DNA of 9,545 nt from an uncultured Collinsella sp. GTDB lineage: Bacteria; Actinomycetota; Coriobacteriia; Coriobacteriales; Coriobacteriaceae. The stretch spans positions 1 through 9,545 of the forward strand of contig CABUDZ010000081.1 of the NCBI GenBank assembly GCA_902490445.1, read 5' to 3'. Under the pieces are notes generated by a model, which did not search any database, was not told the origin of the DNA, and saw only the letters and a program-made list of their open reading frames with translations. The position numbers and the translations under genes are program-made. This document shows, piece after piece, positions 6,452-9,545 of the stretch; position 1 is the first letter of the stretch, and each line of letters starts with the position of its first letter.

Positions 6452-6613
6452 CGACAAACTCCTTACCAAGGTATGCATTCACTCTGAAAAATGCCGTCTT
6501 CCAGCATACACGAGGCCTCGCGCGCCCCGTTTGGTTTATCGTGTAATAACTTATGTCCATCCTGCCCCGACGGCACATCCACCGTCTGGCACGACATACC
6601 TGGAGGTCAATAT
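6452..6613. other. Divergent intergenic region between the U32 and PBP genes
   Basis: This 162-bp stretch must hold promoters for both directions, but no strong -35/-10 pair stands out on either strand. It contains the U32 ribosome binding site (6459-6464), the PBP ribosome binding site (6602-6606), a perfect palindrome CGAGGCCTCG (6511-6520), and GTATGC/GCATAC inverted arms (6471-6476 and 6504-6509) that overlap a competing GCATT/AATGC pairing (6475-6479 and 6490-6494) in the U32 leader. An AT-rich patch at 6530-6556 is the best place for a promoter. No small gene is supported. Confidence 0.5.
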
Positions 6614-8830
6614 ATGGGTCCTCGCCAACGACAGGGACACAGCCGTTCAAAGACGCACGCCCTGCCCATAATCCTGCTCTCGTTTTTGGGCTTTCTGCTG
6701 ATTGCGGGCGTGGCGTTTGGCATCGGCATGGTCGGTAACGTCAACCGCTGGCTGTCCGATCTGCCCGACTACACCGACGCCAACGCGTATCTGGTGAGCG
6801 AGCCCACCGAGATCGTCGACTGTAACGGCAACAAGATCGCGAGCTTCTACACGCAAAACCGCAAGTCCATCACCAAGGACGAGGTCTCCCCCTACGTGCT
6901 GCAGGGCACCGTTGACGTCGAGGACGAGCGCTTCTACGAGCACGGCGGTATCGACCTGTGGGGTATCGCGCGTGCTGCGGTGGCAACCCTCGGCGGCGGG
7001 CACGAAGGCGCCTCGACGATCACCCAGCAGCTTGTGCGCAACACCATCCTGCAGGAGGAGCAATTCGACTCGACCATTGAGCGTAAGGTGCGCGAGGCCT
7101 ACATCGCCATCAAGATGGAGGACATGTACTCCAAAGACGAGATCCTCATGATGTACCTCAACACCATCTATTACGGCCACGGCGCCTACGGCATCGAGGC
7201 CGCAGCCGAGACCTATCTGTCCAAGAGCGCCGCCGACCTCACCCTGAGCGAGGCCGCGCTACTCATCGGCCTTCCCAACTCGCCTTCGCAGTACGACCCC
7301 ACGGTCAATCCCGATCTGGCACTGTCTCGCCGCAACAAGGTTCTCGACAACATGCTGCGCCTGGGCCACATCACCCAGGAGGAGCACGATGCCGCACAGG
7401 CCGAGCCCATCACCCTCAATGTGACCGAAATCTCGGGCAGCGGCGTCGACGTATACTCGCAGCCCTACTTTGTCTCCTACGTCAAGCAGCTGCTGGAGCA
7501 GGAGTTCTCGACCGACGTGCTCTTTAAGGGCGGCCTGACCGTCAAGACCACCATCGACCCCACGATGCAGCAGGTGGCAGAGAATGCCGTCCGCGAGCAG
7601 CTCGACACGCTCTCGCTTGACGGCCTGGACATGGGCATGGTCGTCGTCGACCCCAAGACCGGCTACATCAAGTGCATGGTGGGCGGCTACGACTACAACG
7701 CCGACGAGAACCACGTAAACCATGCCACGGCCAAGCGTCCCGTCGGCTCCACCTTTAAGGCCTTTACGCTGGCAACTGCCATCCAAAACGGCATGAACCC
7801 CAACGTCACCCTCAACTGCAACTCGCCGCTCAAGGCCAAGGGCACCACGACCGAGGTCCAAAATTACGCCAACCAGAGCTACGGCAACATCACGCTTAAG
7901 CAGGCGACGGCATACTCCTCCAACACCGGCTACATCCAGGTGGCGGAAGCCGTCGGCAACAGCAAGATCATCTCGCTCGTCAAAAAGCTCGGCATCGACC
8001 CCGCCAAGGACAACATCGAGGACGTTCCCGTCATGACGCTCGGCACCGGCTCGATCTCGCCACTCGAGATGGCCGCCGCCTACGCGACGTTTGCCAACGG
8101 CGGCTACTATCGCCAGCCGATCGCCATCACCGAGATTGATTCTCGTACCGGTTCGGTGCTGTACCAGCACACCGACAATCCCTCACAGGTGCTTACCGAG
8201 GGCGAGGCCGCCGCGGTCACCGATGTTCTGTCCGGCGTCATGAAGGGCAGCGGTACGGGTGCTGCCGGCGCCCTGAGTGTCAACCAGCCCTATGCCGGCA
8301 AGACGGGCACCACCGACAACACCACCAACCTTTGGTTCTGCGGCTATACCCCGCAGCTGGCGTGCGCCCTGTGGACCGGCTATTCCGCGGGCGAGATCCC
8401 CATCCAAAAGTACGGCACGGACCTGCTGGGCGACAGCACCAACCTGCCTGTCTTTAAGCGGTTTATGAACACCGTTCTGACCGGTACCGAGCGCGAGGAG
8501 TTTGCGACCGGAACGGCGCCCACCTACAAGAACAACAGCGTCTGGAAGTTCTACGGCACCAACAACACCAAGAAGTCGGAGAACGACGACAAGGACGAGG
8601 ACGAAGAGGAAGAGGAAACCACCACAACAACTACCACGACGACCACGACCACCGAGACCACGGGCGGCGACACCACCGGCGGCACCGGTACGACCGGTGG
8701 CTCGACGGGCGGCTCCACTGGTGGCTCGACGGGCGGCTCCACTGGTGGCTCGACCGGCGGCGATGGCGGCACGCCTACGCCTACGCCCACTCCCGACCCC
8801 TCGCCCACGCCTGACGATACGGTCGGCTAA
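6614..8830 (+). CDS. Class A penicillin-binding protein (glycosyltransferase/transpeptidase)
   Basis: A bifunctional peptidoglycan synthase that polymerises glycan strands from lipid II and cross-links the peptides outside the membrane. The 738-residue protein has a short basic cytoplasmic start, one membrane segment (about 17-42), then a family 51 glycosyltransferase domain. That domain shows EDERF with catalytic E103, GASTITQQLVRN (132-143), RKVREA and the MMYLNTIYYGHGAYGIEAAA region. The transpeptidase domain has all three penicillin-binding motifs: S379-T-F-K382, S435-S-N437 and K563-T-G565. From about 652 the chain becomes low complexity: acidic (656-668), twelve threonines (669-680), GGST repeats (695-714), then a TP-rich end. 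No PASTA domain is present. ATG 6614 is preferred because GGAGG lies 7 nt upstream and the membrane segment then sits near the N-terminus; a longer in-frame start at 6491 would add 41 uncharacteristic residues. The gene appears monocistronic, ending in its own terminator. Confidence 0.95.
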   Translation: MGPRQRQGHSRSKTHALPIILLSFLGFLLIAGVAFGIGMVGNVNRWLSDLPDYTDANAYLVSEPTEIVDCNGNKIASFYTQNRKSITKDEVSPYVLQGTVDVEDERFYEHGGIDLWGIARAAVATLGGGHEGASTITQQLVRNTILQEEQFDSTIERKVREAYIAIKMEDMYSKDEILMMYLNTIYYGHGAYGIEAAAETYLSKSAADLTLSEAALLIGLPNSPSQYDPTVNPDLALSRRNKVLDNMLRLGHITQEEHDAAQAEPITLNVTEISGSGVDVYSQPYFVSYVKQLLEQEFSTDVLFKGGLTVKTTIDPTMQQVAENAVREQLDTLSLDGLDMGMVVVDPKTGYIKCMVGGYDYNADENHVNHATAKRPVGSTFKAFTLATAIQNGMNPNVTLNCNSPLKAKGTTTEVQNYANQSYGNITLKQATAYSSNTGYIQVAEAVGNSKIISLVKKLGIDPAKDNIEDVPVMTLGTGSISPLEMAAAYATFANGGYYRQPIAITEIDSRTGSVLYQHTDNPSQVLTEGEAAAVTDVLSGVMKGSGTGAAGALSVNQPYAGKTGTTDNTTNLWFCGYTPQLACALWTGYSAGEIPIQKYGTDLLGDSTNLPVFKRFMNTVLTGTEREEFATGTAPTYKNNSVWKFYGTNNTKKSENDDKDEDEEEEETTTTTTTTTTTTETTGGDTTGGTGTTGGSTGGSTGGSTGGSTGGSTGGDGGTPTPTPTPDPSPTPDDTVG
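8696..8755 (+). repeat. In-frame 24-bp tandem repeat in the PBP tail
   Basis: Two perfect 24-bp units (8696-8719 and 8720-8743) are followed by a half unit with one change (8744-8755). Each unit encodes two GGST tetrapeptides, giving five in all (residues 695-714). Alternating TCG/TCC and ACG/ACT codons define the 24-bp period, so the DNA repeat expanded as an eight-residue block. Unit gain or loss would keep the reading frame. Confidence 0.9.
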
Positions 8831-8852
8831 GAAGTACGCGACTAAAGCCAAC

Positions 8853-8891
8853 AAGGCCCCGAGCAGCTTATTGAACTGCTCGGGGCCTTTT
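8853..8891 (+). terminator. Intrinsic terminator of the PBP gene
   Basis: A perfect 14-bp stem (8853-8866 with 8876-8889) and 9-nt loop ends in TTTT followed by AGTTT on the plus strand, 22 nt beyond the PBP stop codon. The minus-strand side has a poorer T tract, so it serves mainly PBP. Confidence 0.92.
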
Positions 8892-8930
8892 AGTTTGAAG
8901 CGACCTGGTGGGCGGTCTTTATACCGGCAA

Positions 8931-8965
8931 ACAAAAAGGGGTACCGACCAACGTCGATGCCCCTT
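8931..8965 (-). terminator. Intrinsic terminator of argR
   Basis: Bases 8936-8948 pair with 8953-8965 around a 4-nt loop: 13 positions with one mismatch (8944/8957) and one G-U type pair. On the minus strand the stem runs into five T and then GTTTG (RNA 3' side, 8931-8937). It lies about 50 nt after the argR stop codon and faces the PBP terminator, insulating the convergent pair. Confidence 0.8.
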
Positions 8966-9014
8966 ACAAGCCACTATGTCAGCGCACGCAATGCCGAGCG
9001 CACGGCCCGCACAC

Positions 9015-9452
9015 CTACTTGCGAGAATTGCTCAGCTTATTGATCAGCGCCTCGAGGCGCTCGCCGTCCTCGGCCGTCTGGGCAATAACCAAAATCGTAT
9101 CGTTGCCGGCAAGCGAGCCAAGCACATCGGGCAACTCTGCCGCATCAACGGCGGCGGCGATGCCGGAAGCCGTGCCAGGCTGAGCCTTGATCATAACCAG
9201 ATTATCGGTACGCAGAACGCCCGTTACGAGCTCGGAAACCATACGCTGCAGGTGCAGGTCCTCTGCCAGAACATAGATGCCCTCAGGGAGCTTACGCAGC
9301 CCCATATCGGCAATATCGCGAGAGACAGTCGCCTGCGTGCAATCAAAGCCCATAGCACGGAGCTCATCGACCAGCACGCGCTGCGTGCGGACATCCTTAT
9401 TGCGCACAATATCTCTAATGGCATCCTGGCGCCCATTGCGTTTTTTAGCCAT
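9015..9452 (-). CDS. argR: Arginine repressor ArgR/AhrC
   Basis: ArgR is a hexameric, arginine-responsive DNA-binding regulator that represses arginine biosynthesis and may activate catabolism. The 145-residue protein has the usual length and two-domain form. The N-terminal winged helix-turn-helix shows RQDAIRDIV and the recognition helix TQATVSRDI (39-47). The C-terminal oligomerisation and arginine-binding domain has PGTASGIAAAVD (92-103) and GSLAGNDTILVI (112-123). The latter normally reads GDDT; here the first Asp, equivalent to E. coli D128, is N117. The ATG at 9452 is chosen because a GAGAGAGGG-type ribosome binding site lies 5-6 nt upstream and homologues start close to the KKRNGRQ stretch; the in-frame ATG at 9488 would add 12 residues without a clear site. 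It converges with the PBP gene and has its own terminator. An ARG-box-like sequence upstream suggests autoregulation. Neighbouring arg genes would lie beyond the right edge. Confidence 0.95.
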   Translation of the reverse strand: MAKKRNGRQDAIRDIVRNKDVRTQRVLVDELRAMGFDCTQATVSRDIADMGLRKLPEGIYVLAEDLHLQRMVSELVTGVLRTDNLVMIKAQPGTASGIAAAVDAAELPDVLGSLAGNDTILVIAQTAEDGERLEALINKLSNSRK

Positions 9453-9501
9453 ACAAACCCTCTCTCCAAAGATGGCGGAGACAATCAATCAGTAATTGAA
9501 T

Positions 9502-9543
9502 AGTTTAGCGCTATTTAAGGGTATTTGTGAATAAGAACGCATT
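9502..9543 (-). promoter_or_regulatory. Candidate argR promoter with overlapping ARG box
   Basis: The 18-mer at 9526-9543 (TGTGAATAAGAACGCATT) agrees with about 15 of 18 positions of the E. coli ARG-box consensus: a perfect left half (TGAAT) and a degraded right half. On the minus strand TTCACA (9526-9531) is a five-of-six -35, 18 nt before TAAACT (9502-9507), a four-of-six -10. Another TGAAT half site lies at 9497-9501, 31 bp away, about three helical turns. Overlap of box and -35 would allow repression of argR by its own product. Whether the box serves a gene beyond the window as well is unknown. Confidence 0.45.
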
Positions 9544-9545
9544 TC

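Noticed and set aside
6452..6478. Upstream start of the U32 gene at 6478
   Set aside because: It has no good ribosome binding site, while AAGGAG sits 7 nt before the ATG at 6451 and would lie inside the coding sequence if 6478 were used.
6511..6520. Perfect palindrome CGAGGCCTCG as an operator
   Set aside because: Ten-bp GC palindromes are common in DNA of this composition, and nothing links it to a regulator or a clear promoter.
6491..6613. Upstream in-frame start for the PBP gene
   Set aside because: It lacks a ribosome binding site, the extra 41 residues are not typical for a PBP, and the ATG at 6614 has GGAGG at ideal distance.
8696..8755. CRISPR-like direct repeats
   Set aside because: The units are contiguous without spacers and encode the GGST tail of the PBP.

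Overview
The window is GC-rich chromosomal DNA with dense, tightly packed housekeeping genes. The gene content is a Cof-type HAD phosphatase, a two-domain adenine deaminase, a KMSKS-type tyrosyl-tRNA synthetase, a U32 family protein, a class A penicillin-binding protein (PBP) with a Thr/Gly/Pro tail, and ArgR. The GC-rich codon use and GGGAC-core intergenic repeats, together with this content, suggest an actinobacterium of the class Coriobacteriia, perhaps Collinsella-like. That placement is an inference from composition and protein style, not from a database search. No prophage, insertion sequence, CRISPR array, tRNA or rRNA was seen.

Layout: four genes on the minus strand occupy 67-6451, in transcription order U32 protein, tyrS, ade, HAD phosphatase. 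A divergent intergenic region at about 6452-6613 separates them from the plus-strand PBP gene (6614-8830). PBP converges on argR (9015-9452, minus), and each of this pair has its own intrinsic terminator between them. A strong minus-strand terminator also follows tyrS. U32 and tyrS are 97 bp apart with no convincing terminator, so they may share a transcript. ade and the HAD gene each appear to have their own leader and a weak to fair promoter candidate.

The genes do not form one pathway. They cover purine salvage (ade), translation (tyrS, and possibly RNA modification by the U32 protein), cell-wall synthesis (PBP), sugar-phosphate-type dephosphorylation (HAD) and arginine control (argR). The argR upstream region contains an ARG-box-like sequence overlapping a candidate promoter, consistent with autoregulation.

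The most interesting material is non-coding. (1) The HAD gene has a long, highly symmetric 5' leader hairpin that buries its ribosome binding site. (2) A family of short GGGAC-core repeats sits just downstream of three consecutive minus-strand genes, always in the same orientation. Two copies keep exactly the same 27-nt core-to-core spacing, and one copy looks like a REPIN-type inverted pair. (3) The tyrS leader has a hairpin whose loop can pair with the bases next to the Shine-Dalgarno sequence. At protein level, the block-structured PBP tail and an Asn in the arginine-binding GDDT motif of ArgR deserve a look. I see no clear new multi-gene system here.
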